64,000 nt of DNA, taken from RGIG6165 sp045538835 (GTDB taxonomy: Bacteria; Bacillota; Clostridia; Oscillospirales; Feifaniaceae). This document shows positions 1-6,488 of the stretch, one piece after another. The stretch spans positions 62,001 through 126,000 of the forward strand of contig JAZQEF010000018.1 in the NCBI GenBank assembly GCA_045538835.1. Direction: 5' to 3'. The notes below the pieces were generated by a model. The model worked only from the letters and a program-made list of their open reading frames with translations, ran no database searches and was not told the origin of the DNA. The stretch's first letter is position 1. Each line of letters begins with the position of its first letter. The position numbers were made by a program, and so were the translations under genes.

Positions 1-330
1 GCAGGACTCAGAGTTTCTTCCTGTGATACATTTATAAATGTTATCGGCGGACTTCGTTTTACCGAACCGTCAGGCGATGTTGCTGTAGTTCTATCTATAG
101 CATCAAGTTTTCTTGATAAACCTGTCCACGAAGGCTTGATAGCAATAGGGGAAGTGGGTCTTGCAGGCGAACTCAGATCCGTTCCTTATATAGAAAGCCG
201 CATTGATGAAGCGGTAAGGCTTGGTTATAAAGAGTTTGTAGTCCCATACTCTGCAAATATTAAAAAGCGTGACGGCGTCAAAATAATCGCTTGTAAAAAC
301 ATTGCTGCAGCGATAGATGCTGCAATATAA
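1..330 (+). CDS. radA: DNA repair protein RadA (Sms), C-terminal part
   Basis: The open frame enters from the left edge and gives the last 109 residues of RadA, the RecA-like ATPase that promotes branch migration in recombinational repair. The visible part is the Lon-protease-like C-terminal domain, recognisable from GGLRFTEPSGDVAV, then IGEVGLAGELRSV and the closing segment rich in Ala and Ile. The ATPase core and the N-terminal zinc finger lie outside the window. A strong intrinsic terminator begins two bases after the stop, so this is the end of its transcript. Identification rests on the well conserved C-terminal motifs. Confidence 0.93.
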   Translation, partial: AGLRVSSCDTFINVIGGLRFTEPSGDVAVVLSIASSFLDKPVHEGLIAIGEVGLAGELRSVPYIESRIDEAVRLGYKEFVVPYSANIKKRDGVKIIACKNIAAAIDAAI

Positions 331-331
331 C

Positions 332-368
332 AAAAACAGTGCAGCAAAACTTAAACTGCACTGTTTTT
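332..368 (+). terminator. Intrinsic terminator after radA
   Basis: A perfect 13-bp inverted repeat (332-344 with 356-368) with an 11-base loop ends in a run of five T. It follows the radA stop directly. The GTG at 339 that would open the longest reading frame of the next gene lies inside its left arm. Confidence 0.85.
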
Positions 369-401
369 GCAAATATAAATATAATCAAAGGAGGGTTCGT
401 T

Positions 402-1199
402 ATAATTATTGACGGCAGTGAATCTAAATATTCATATCTGAAATATCCTAATTTGCCCAAAAATAAAGTTGCTTATGTGATTTTAGGACAAGATAATGTA
501 CCGCTTCTTGAAAAATCTCTGAAAAAGCATAATATAAACATTTGTTCGTTAGAAGGGGACTCACGGTTAGATAAAAGGGTTTGTACTCACACGGACATGA
601 TTATGTTTCATATGGGCTCAAATCAGATTATTTTGAGTAAAAACCAAGCAAACTTTCCTTTTGAAGATGCTAAAATCAGCGTTTCAGAGGCAAAAATCAG
701 TGAAAATTATCCTTATGATATCGCTTTAAATGCAGTTATAATAGGGAAAAAACTGATTTGCAATAAGAAATACACCGATAAAACTATTATTGAATACGCA
801 AATAAAATACATTTAAATATAATAGATGTCAAACAAGGATATTCTAAATGTTCGATTGCACCCATTTGTGATAATGCGATTATAACCGATGATGGGGGAA
901 TTGCAAATTCAGCAACAGATGCTGGTATTGATACGTTATACATAGATAAACGGTTTGTAATATGTGCTGGTTTTGATTATGGATTTATCGGCGGTGCATC
1001 CGGAATGATAGATAAAAATGTTTTAGCGTTTACAGGAGTTTTTACTGATACAGACATAAAGAATAAAGTTGAAACGTTTTCAGCAAAGCACGGTGTCAGA
1101 ATAGAATATCTTACAAATAAACCCATGTTTGATGTAGGCTCCATAATACCAATTATAGAGTTATCCGAGAGAGAAGAGTACAAATATAGTCCCTCCTGA
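402..1199 (+). CDS. DUF6873-family protein (GME-fold-like), non-canonical start
   Basis: About 265 residues, resembling the Firmicutes family DUF6873, which is related to guanidino-group modifying enzymes (GME fold); its function is unknown. Visible conserved stretches are the N-terminal SKYSYLKYPNLPK, a central CTHTDMIMFHMG, the ITDDGGIAN segment, and a C-terminal FIGGASGMID followed by DVGSIIPI. There is no signal peptide or membrane segment. The start is odd: the longest frame opens with GTG at 339 inside the radA terminator, whereas a near-perfect SD (AAAGGAGG, 387-394) sits 7 bases before ATA at 402 and 10 before ATT at 405. No ATG, GTG or TTG lies in frame nearby. I place the start at 402, with 405 about equally likely. 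A hairpin follows the stop, so the gene is probably monocistronic. Confidence 0.7.
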   Translation: MIIDGSESKYSYLKYPNLPKNKVAYVILGQDNVPLLEKSLKKHNINICSLEGDSRLDKRVCTHTDMIMFHMGSNQIILSKNQANFPFEDAKISVSEAKISENYPYDIALNAVIIGKKLICNKKYTDKTIIEYANKIHLNIIDVKQGYSKCSIAPICDNAIITDDGGIANSATDAGIDTLYIDKRFVICAGFDYGFIGGASGMIDKNVLAFTGVFTDTDIKNKVETFSAKHGVRIEYLTNKPMFDVGSIIPIIELSEREEYKYSPS

Positions 1200-1210
1200 A
1201 TTTAATAAGT

Positions 1211-1240
1211 AATTGCGCTAAATGCAAATTTAGCGCAATT
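1211..1240 (+). terminator. Hairpin after DUF6873 gene, probable terminator
   Basis: A 13-bp inverted repeat (1211-1223 with 1228-1240) lies just after the stop. It has no immediate T-run; a run of five T comes about 10 bases later. It may act as a weak terminator. Confidence 0.5.
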
Positions 1241-1256
1241 AAGGGGAGTGTTTTTC

Positions 1257-1285
1257 TTGAAATTATGCTATATATTATGTAAAAT
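1257..1285 (+). promoter_or_regulatory. Promoter for the XerC-like gene
   Basis: TTGAAA at 1257-1262 and TAAAAT at 1280-1285 are separated by exactly 17 bases, a good vegetative sigma-A promoter, about 40 bases upstream of the chosen ATG. Confidence 0.65.
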
Positions 1286-1326
1286 ATAAATATATTCTAT
1301 TATTAATTGAATTACAGGTGTTGATT

Positions 1327-2304
1327 ATGAATACTGAACTTCCGTTGTCTGTTATTGAATATTTAAGTTACAGCGAAAACATTCGTGGTCTTTCCAAGCG
1401 ATCTGTTGATGCTTACAAAATCGATCTTAGAATGTTTTTCAAATATATGGTCAGAAAAAAAGCTTTAAAGGATTCTTCTGTAGAACTTGCTGATGTTGAT
1501 ATTTCCAATGTTGACCTTGATTTTATTTCGAAAATTTCTCTGGCAGACATCTATGAGTTTTTAAACTTTCTTTCGCGTGATCTTGGCGAAGGCTCTGCAG
1601 CTCGCAGCCGTAAAATCGTATCAATACGAATGTTCTATAAATATATGACATCAAAAACAAATCAATTATCACATAATCCTACGCTCACTTTAGAAACACC
1701 CAAAGCAGCAAAACGTCTACCCGTACATATGTCTTTAAATGAGTCTATATCCTTGTTAGACAGTGTTGACGGTCCGTTTAAAGAGCGCGATTATGCTATT
1801 CTGACACTCTTTCTCAACTGCGGTATGCGTTTAACTGAACTTGTAGGTATAAATTTGCGCGATATCGGTGAAAACACCATAATTATCACAGGTAAAGGCA
1901 ATAAACAACGTATGGTTTATTTAAATGAAGCCTGCATTTCCGCACTTAAGGATTATCTTGCGGTCAGACCTGCTGATAAACTCAAAGGTAACGACCGGGA
2001 TGCGCTGTTCATAAGCAAGCAAAATAAGCGTATAAGTCCTCGGATGGTACAGACACTTGTAACCAAATACATTGATAAATCAGGGCTTTCAAATAAAAAT
2101 TATTCAACTCACAAACTGCGTCATACGGCCGCTACGCTTATGTATCAGGAAGGCGGCGTTGACGTGCGTACTCTTCAGGAAATTCTTGGTCACGCGCAGT
2201 TAAATACCACACAGATATATACGCATATTTCAGATAAACAACTTCAGGAAGCCTCTCTCAAAAATCCGCTTTCAAAACACAAAAAATTTAAAGAAGAAAA
2301 ATAG
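1327..2304 (+). CDS. Tyrosine recombinase, XerC-like
   Basis: A 325-residue tyrosine recombinase that cuts and rejoins DNA through a 3'-phosphotyrosine link. It has an N-terminal SAM-like core-binding domain (about residues 8-110) and a C-terminal catalytic domain. The full catalytic set is visible: Arg in NCGMRLTEL (R168), Lys in the GKGNK turn (K192), His and Arg in STHKLRHTA (H262, R265), His in LGH (H289) and the nucleophile Tyr in TQIYTHI (Y298). ATG at 1327 is preferred over GTG 1318 and TTG 1321 because AGGTG ends 6 bases before it. Its length fits Xer proteins rather than phage integrases. With the XerD-like gene at 3183-4061 it is probably one half of the chromosome-dimer-resolution pair, although a role as an independent recombinase cannot be excluded. 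Confidence 0.88.
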   Translation: MNTELPLSVIEYLSYSENIRGLSKRSVDAYKIDLRMFFKYMVRKKALKDSSVELADVDISNVDLDFISKISLADIYEFLNFLSRDLGEGSAARSRKIVSIRMFYKYMTSKTNQLSHNPTLTLETPKAAKRLPVHMSLNESISLLDSVDGPFKERDYAILTLFLNCGMRLTELVGINLRDIGENTIIITGKGNKQRMVYLNEACISALKDYLAVRPADKLKGNDRDALFISKQNKRISPRMVQTLVTKYIDKSGLSNKNYSTHKLRHTAATLMYQEGGVDVRTLQEILGHAQLNTTQIYTHISDKQLQEASLKNPLSKHKKFKEEK

Positions 2305-2338
2305 AAAAACAGGTACAAAATTTTGTACCTGTTTTTTT
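2305..2338. terminator. Bidirectional terminator between convergent genes
   Basis: A perfect 16-bp palindrome without a loop (2305-2320 with 2321-2336) flanked by A-run and T-run. It can end the XerC-like gene on the plus strand and the DUF624 gene on the minus strand, whose stop codon touches the repeat. Confidence 0.85.
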
Positions 2339-3173
2339 AAACTTCATCATGGAAAATTATTTCGTCATCATCGTCTTCAAGGATAAGATCGATATCTTCG
2401 GAAGAGTACTCCTCTTCCCTCTTTTCTACCGGTTCTTCCTCTTGGGGCATCATATATTTCTTTATCACAGTATAAGTTGAAAATACGGCTATAAACTGCA
2501 TAAATGCCGGTAAGATCAACGCAAATATTAAAAACCAGAAAATAAATATAACCAAAAATACGCCTTGAGAAGCATATTGAGCGGCAATAAAAATACTTCC
2601 TATATAAATAATAAGTGTTATCGCATGGCCTAAGAGTGCACATATATTGTTTTTAAGCCCTACAATTGCAAAAATTGCAGCATCTTTATATACATATCGC
2701 AATTTTAAGTCAAAAGTTACCATTATTGTATATACATAATAACGCATAAAAAGGTAAATTACCAGTGCTGTTATTGAAAATGCAAGCAGAAAATAATTAC
2801 CTACAGTAAGCGTCGTTCCTCGAAGTGACCAGTAAAATAACGCATCATAAACAAATAAAAATGTAAATACAATATCAATAATACCAGCAACAAAACTCTG
2901 CTTAAAGTTCTTCTTGAAAGCGTCTATAAAATCCCACCATACAAATGCATGTTCTTCACGGGCAAAATTTCTGAGTACATACGTATATGCTGCTGTCGCA
3001 GGACCGATTGTTACTATAGGGATAGAAAACAGTATGAATAACAGATTTACCTGAATTATCTTACCGAATTTTCGTCCAAGCAACTCCCAAAAAAGAAAAA
3101 ATCTTCTTTTCTGAGGAGCATTTTTTGATACGCCCTTACCGGGCTTATCATAGTTTTTATTAAAAAATCCCAT
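2337..3173 (-). CDS. DUF624 (YesL-family) membrane protein
   Basis: A 278-residue integral membrane protein of the YesL/DUF624 family (PF04854), often found near carbohydrate transport or metabolism genes; the molecular role is unknown. The N-terminus is basic and cytosolic, and about five hydrophobic segments follow. The family hallmark is visible as LLFILFSIPIVTIGPATAA followed by a charged loop with WWDFIDAFKKNFKQ. The C-terminal 35 residues are a strongly acidic tail rich in Asp and Glu with no membrane segment, probably cytosolic. ATG is preceded by AGGAGA. It begins 9 bases after xerD and is probably co-transcribed from the xerD promoter, an unusual partner for a recombinase. Confidence 0.85.
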   Translation of the reverse strand: MGFFNKNYDKPGKGVSKNAPQKRRFFLFWELLGRKFGKIIQVNLLFILFSIPIVTIGPATAAYTYVLRNFAREEHAFVWWDFIDAFKKNFKQSFVAGIIDIVFTFLFVYDALFYWSLRGTTLTVGNYFLLAFSITALVIYLFMRYYVYTIMVTFDLKLRYVYKDAAIFAIVGLKNNICALLGHAITLIIYIGSIFIAAQYASQGVFLVIFIFWFLIFALILPAFMQFIAVFSTYTVIKKYMMPQEEEPVEKREEEYSSEDIDLILEDDDDEIIFHDEV

Positions 3174-3182
3174 ATGTCTCCT

Positions 3183-4061
3183 TTACGCTCTCGGATGATA
3201 TTTATTATATACCGACTTGAATTTATTTTTAACAAAACGTGCATATATCTGTGTTGATGCTATATCAGTATGTCCTAACATTTGCTGAACATCATGTAAA
3301 TCAGCGCCGTTTTCAACGAGATGCGCCGCAAAACTGTGCCTAAGTGTCTGCGGTGTGATATCGGTAGTAATACCCGCAAGTTGCTGATATTGTTTTATTA
3401 TCTTCCAGAAACCTTGTCTTGTGAGCCTGTCCCCACTAAAATTGATGAACAATGAATTATTACCCGGCCTTGCATATATTTTGCGAGTAGATGCAATATA
3501 TGCATCAAGTGCTTTAACTGCCATAGGATAAAGCGGAACAATCCTCTCTTTTTCATATTCACCGCATCTGACATATCCGAGATCAAGATTTACACTGTCT
3601 ATATTAAGTTCTACCAGTTCAGATACTCGAAGTCCGCTGGCATACAAAAGTTCAAGCATAGCTTTGTCACGAACACCTTTAAGTTCATTGATATCAGGCT
3701 GATCGAGCAAAAGTTCAACTTCACGCCCCGTCAATATCTGAGGCATTTTTCTTTCGACCTTCTGAATCACAATTCCTACAAACGGATTTATGTTGGCTTG
3801 TCCTTTTAAAATAAGATATTTGTAAAAGGATCTGACAGCAGAAAGATGCCTTTTTACTGTGCTTGGAACCATTCCGGTATCATAGAGATGCTTTATGTAA
3901 GACTCAGCATTTACGTGTGTAACTTTATTATAATCAGAGATGCCTGCCAAATTACAGTAGTTATCAAAAGAATTAACATCCCGTTCATATGAATCTATTG
4001 TATTTTTACTTGATCCTTTTTCAATCAATGACTGAATAAATCCGCTCGTTGTGACGTTCAG
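3183..4061 (-). CDS. xerD: Tyrosine recombinase XerD-like, CTG (or ATA) start
   Basis: A tyrosine recombinase of about 292 residues, the usual length of XerD, which with XerC resolves chromosome dimers at dif. Catalytic residues, numbered from the GTG at 4070, are R148 (ASGLRVSEL), K174, R244 (TLRHSF), H267 (MLGHTDI) and Y276 (TQIYARF). The His that normally precedes the second Arg by three residues is Gln here (TPQTLRH, Q241). The only canonical start, GTG at 4070, lies inside the SD itself (AAAAGGAGGTG), with a TAA two codons before it, so initiation there is implausible. CTG at 4061 sits 6 bases after the SD and ATA at 4064 sits 3 after. XerD identity is likely from length and motif style, but XerC and XerD are hard to separate by eye. 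Confidence 0.85.
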   Translation of the reverse strand: MNVTTSGFIQSLIEKGSSKNTIDSYERDVNSFDNYCNLAGISDYNKVTHVNAESYIKHLYDTGMVPSTVKRHLSAVRSFYKYLILKGQANINPFVGIVIQKVERKMPQILTGREVELLLDQPDINELKGVRDKAMLELLYASGLRVSELVELNIDSVNLDLGYVRCGEYEKERIVPLYPMAVKALDAYIASTRKIYARPGNNSLFINFSGDRLTRQGFWKIIKQYQQLAGITTDITPQTLRHSFAAHLVENGADLHDVQQMLGHTDIASTQIYARFVKNKFKSVYNKYHPRA

Positions 4062-4112
4062 TATCGGCACCTCCTTTTATCAAAAATACTTTACATAATT
4101 TTTGTATAAGAA

Positions 4113-4141
4113 ATTATAATACATCAAAACCCTTATTTCAA
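4113..4141 (-). promoter_or_regulatory. Promoter for xerD-DUF624
   Basis: On the minus strand TTGAAA (4136-4141) and a perfect TATAAT (4113-4118) are 17 bases apart, about 50 bases upstream of the xerD SD. The rest of the 4080-4233 stretch is AT-rich with nothing else recognised. Confidence 0.75.
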
Positions 4142-4233
4142 GGGCATTTGAGGGATTTCTTTAAAAATTATTTAAACCAAATTATGTATACTTGATTATG
4201 TAAACTCGGTAACGTGTGAAACCACAAAATAAT

Positions 4234-4257
4234 GTGTCGCACCCATCGGCACGACAC
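4234..4257 (-). terminator. Terminator of the yajC operon
   Basis: A 10-bp stem (GTGTCG/CGACAC core extended by four pairs including G-T) with a 4-base loop, followed on the minus strand by a T-rich tract. It lies 14 bases past the stop of the TIGR04086 gene. Confidence 0.65.
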
Positions 4258-4270
4258 AAGCACACTTTAT

Positions 4271-4639
4271 TTAATTAACCCCCACTATTCCGCCTAATAC
4301 TGATGCAACAAACATACATAAGGATGAAATGTAAAATCCATCATTAAAACTTACACTTCCCGTAGATATCAACTCAAGAATTTTGATAAATACAATTAAG
4401 ATAACACCAACTGCCGTTCCACAGATAACTCCCCTTCTCTGCGCGCCTTTACCCGATGCTATTCCGCCGCAGAGACCTGCAAAAGCCGAGATGATATAAC
4501 TTCCGATTTTAATAATATTTTCTCCGACTGTGGTCATTTTTGCGACTACAGACAACAAAAGAGTCATAACAATAAGTACCACTGCAGAAAACAGTGCTCC
4601 GACAAAGCATGATTTGAATGTAAAATTTCTTTCTTCCAT
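4271..4639 (-). CDS. TIGR04086-family membrane protein
   Basis: A 122-residue protein with four predicted transmembrane segments (roughly residues 10-32, 40-62, 68-90 and 98-120) and a short charged loop, SGKGAQRRG, between the second and third. It matches the Firmicutes family TIGR04086 (YrzE-like), which often follows yajC; no function is established. ATG is preceded by AAGGTGA. It starts 66 bases after yajC with no terminator between them, so the two are probably co-transcribed, which hints at an envelope or secretion link. Confidence 0.8.
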   Translation of the reverse strand: MEERNFTFKSCFVGALFSAVVLIVMTLLLSVVAKMTTVGENIIKIGSYIISAFAGLCGGIASGKGAQRRGVICGTAVGVILIVFIKILELISTGSVSFNDGFYISSLCMFVASVLGGIVGVN

Positions 4640-4705
4640 TTATATCACCTTCCCGGTAATATAAATATTAAAAGCGGCCGGATATTATTCCGACCGCTTA
4701 GATTA

Positions 4706-5164
4706 TTATTTCTTATTTTCTATTTCGTCTACATACTCATCAAGGTATGAATCCGGATCATCATCATTTTTCTTGCTTGTTGATACCGCTATATCTTTTT
4801 CAGTAAGAACCTGATTGATGCCCCACTTTTTAAATGTAAGTCTTGTCTTGTTTGAACCAGTTTCAATAGTAACTTCATCATCTTTGATCTTGATAACTTT
4901 ACCAACGATGCCGCCTATTGTAACAAGTTCGTCACCTACCATAAGGCTGTCGCGCATATTCTTTGCTTCTTTTTCCTTTTTCTTCTGAGGACGAATAAGA
5001 AGAAAATAAAATACCGCAATCATAAAAACGATAGAAAGAACCATACTTCCCATTCCGCCTGCAGTATTCACAGTTTCATCTGCCGCAAAAGCCGTAACTG
5101 ACATCATTACAGCAAAAATGCCTGTTGTCATAAGAACTGATAATGCTTTTCTCAATGTCTTCAT
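4706..5164 (-). CDS. yajC: Sec translocase accessory subunit YajC
   Basis: A 152-residue YajC homologue, the small membrane protein that associates with SecDF-YidC during Sec-dependent export. It has an N-terminal hydrophobic segment like a signal anchor (residues 8-27), a second transmembrane segment (about 38-60), and the family motif RPQKKKEKEA followed by LMVGDELVTIGGIVGKV. The C-terminal 35 residues are acidic and longer than in E. coli YajC (110 residues). Translation starts at ATG after AAGGAGA. It lies just past the terminator of the upstream tRNA pair, so it may need its own promoter, which I did not identify clearly. Confidence 0.93.
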   Translation of the reverse strand: MKTLRKALSVLMTTGIFAVMMSVTAFAADETVNTAGGMGSMVLSIVFMIAVFYFLLIRPQKKKEKEAKNMRDSLMVGDELVTIGGIVGKVIKIKDDEVTIETGSNKTRLTFKKWGINQVLTEKDIAVSTSKKNDDDPDSYLDEYVDEIENKK

Positions 5165-5192
5165 TTAAATATGTCTCCTTTTTAATTTTAAC

Positions 5193-5225
5193 AAAAAGCA
5201 GGAGTATTAAAAAATAGCTCCTGCT
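5193..5225 (-). terminator. Terminator of the tRNA-Val/tRNA-Gly unit
   Basis: An 8-bp stem AGCAGGAG/CTCCTGCT (5197-5204 with 5218-5225) is followed on the minus strand by five T. The same GCAGGAG/CTCCTGC core recurs after the second tRNA-Gly copy near 36.7 kb. Confidence 0.8.
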
Positions 5226-5232
5226 CTGCATA

Positions 5233-5308
5233 TGGAGCGGATTACGAGGCTCGAACTCGCTACCTCAACCTTGGCAAGGTTGCGCTCTACCAGATGAGCT
5301 AAATCCGC
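5233..5308 (-). tRNA. tRNA-Gly (GCC)
   Basis: A 76-base cloverleaf with a 7-bp acceptor stem (GCGGATT), anticodon loop TTGCCAA and encoded CCA (5233-5235). It is identical to the copy at 36771-36846. It lies 5 bases after tRNA-Val on the same transcript. Confidence 0.96.
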
Positions 5309-5313
5309 AAATT

Positions 5314-5389
5314 TGGTGGGAGCTACAGGGATCGAACCTGTGACCCTCTGCTTGTAAGGCAGATGCTCTCCCAGCTGAGCTAAGCTCCC
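5314..5389 (-). tRNA. tRNA-Val (TAC)
   Basis: A 76-base cloverleaf with anticodon loop CTTACAA and encoded CCA (5314-5316). It is identical to the copy at 37051-37126. It is the first gene of a two-tRNA unit. Confidence 0.96.
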
Positions 5390-5417
5390 ATCTTTCCGTC
5401 TTTCAAGACGCTTTATT

Positions 5418-5446
5418 ATAATACTACACTACAATTCTTTTGTCAA
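5418..5446 (-). promoter_or_regulatory. Promoter of the tRNA-Val/Gly unit
   Basis: TTGACA (5441-5446), 17 bases, then TATTAT (5418-5423). The stretch from the -10 box into the 5' leader (CTTGC/AAG, AAGCG) closely resembles that at 37141-37167, showing that promoter and tRNAs were duplicated together. Confidence 0.8.
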
Positions 5447-5524
5447 GTGTAATTTATAAAAAGGTAGATCTATGTTCCACAAAACCGCCTATCTGTTTTT
5501 TAATACCACATCTTATGGTTTATA

Positions 5525-5553
5525 TTGACTTTAAAATACCGCTGTGTTATACT
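5525..5553 (+). promoter_or_regulatory. Promoter for the degV gene
   Basis: TTGACT (5525-5530), 17-base spacer, TATACT (5548-5553), followed about 20 bases later by the SD and ATG. Confidence 0.7.
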
Positions 5554-5579
5554 TATTTTTAGAAAGTAGGTGTATTAAT

Positions 5580-6452
5580 ATGAACGATTATATTATTGTT
5601 ACAGACTCATGCTGCGACCTTACTCAGGAAATTGCAGACAGATATAATTTAGTTGTAGTTCCTCTTACATTAAATTTCTCTGATAAATCATATAAAAATT
5701 ATTTAGACGGTCGTGAAATACAGCCAAAAGAGCTTTATCGCAGACTTTCTGAAGGTGAACTCCCCACAACATCAGCAGTTAATATCGGCGAATTTGAGGA
5801 GATTTTTGAGCCTATCATCGCACAAGGAAAAGATATTCTTTATATCGGCTTTTCATCAGGTCTCAGCGGTACATACAGTTCAGGCAAAACTGCCCTTTCC
5901 ATGCTTTCGGAAAAGTATCCCGAAAGAAAACTTTTTTCTGTAGATTCTCTCTGTGCATCACTTGGTCAGGGTTTGCTGGTATATCTTGCTGCTAGGCTAA
6001 AAGAGACTGGAAAAACTATTGAAGAAGTAAAGACGTATGTTGAAGAGAATGTTCCCCGCCTCTGTCATTGGTTTACAGTAAATGACCTTTTCCATCTTCA
6101 GAGAGGCGGCAGAGTATCAGCAGCAGTTGCTATCGTTGGCTCTGTTTTAGGTATCAAACCTGTTCTCCATGTTGACAATGAGGGTCATCTCACAAGTGTT
6201 TCAAAGGCACGCGGAAGGAAAGCATCAATCAACGCGCTTTTTGAAAAGATTTCTCAAACAGGAATCGATGTGAAGAATCAGTCAGTATTTATCAGCCATG
6301 GTGACTGTGAAGAAGAAGCAAAACAACTTGCTGACAGGATAGTAAATGAACTTGGCGCAAAAGAAGTAATCATCAATTATGTAGGCCCGGTAATCGGTGC
6401 ACATGCAGGTTGCGGTGTTCTTGCACTCTTCTATCTCGGAACTGAAAGATAA
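5580..6452 (+). CDS. DegV-family fatty-acid-binding protein
   Basis: A 290-residue DegV protein. Members bind a fatty acid and, in Firmicutes, act as FakB subunits that present fatty acids to the kinase FakA; no fakA is visible here. The N-terminal motif VTDSCCDLT, the lipid-binding segment PTTSAVNIGEFEEIF, the FSSGLSGTYSS loop and the C-terminal GPVIGAHAGCGVL are all present, and the length is typical. ATG at 5580 is chosen over the frame opening at 5544 because AGGTG lies 7 bases before it. The gene has its own promoter and terminator and faces the GDP-sugar operon at its 3' end. Confidence 0.92.
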   Translation: MNDYIIVTDSCCDLTQEIADRYNLVVVPLTLNFSDKSYKNYLDGREIQPKELYRRLSEGELPTTSAVNIGEFEEIFEPIIAQGKDILYIGFSSGLSGTYSSGKTALSMLSEKYPERKLFSVDSLCASLGQGLLVYLAARLKETGKTIEEVKTYVEENVPRLCHWFTVNDLFHLQRGGRVSAAVAIVGSVLGIKPVLHVDNEGHLTSVSKARGRKASINALFEKISQTGIDVKNQSVFISHGDCEEEAKQLADRIVNELGAKEVIINYVGPVIGAHAGCGVLALFYLGTER

Positions 6453-6456
6453 ATTG

Positions 6457-6488
6457 AAAGACGGACAGTTAAACTGTCCGTCTTTTTT
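6457..6488. terminator. Bidirectional terminator, degV and GDP-sugar operon
   Basis: A 14-bp inverted repeat (6457-6470 with 6472-6485) centred on GACGGACAGTT, with A-run and T-run flanks. It can stop degV transcription and the converging GDP-sugar operon. Confidence 0.85.

Noticed and set aside
1318..1326. GTG 1318 or TTG 1321 as start of the XerC-like gene
   Set aside because: Both overlap the AGGTG that serves as SD for ATG 1327.
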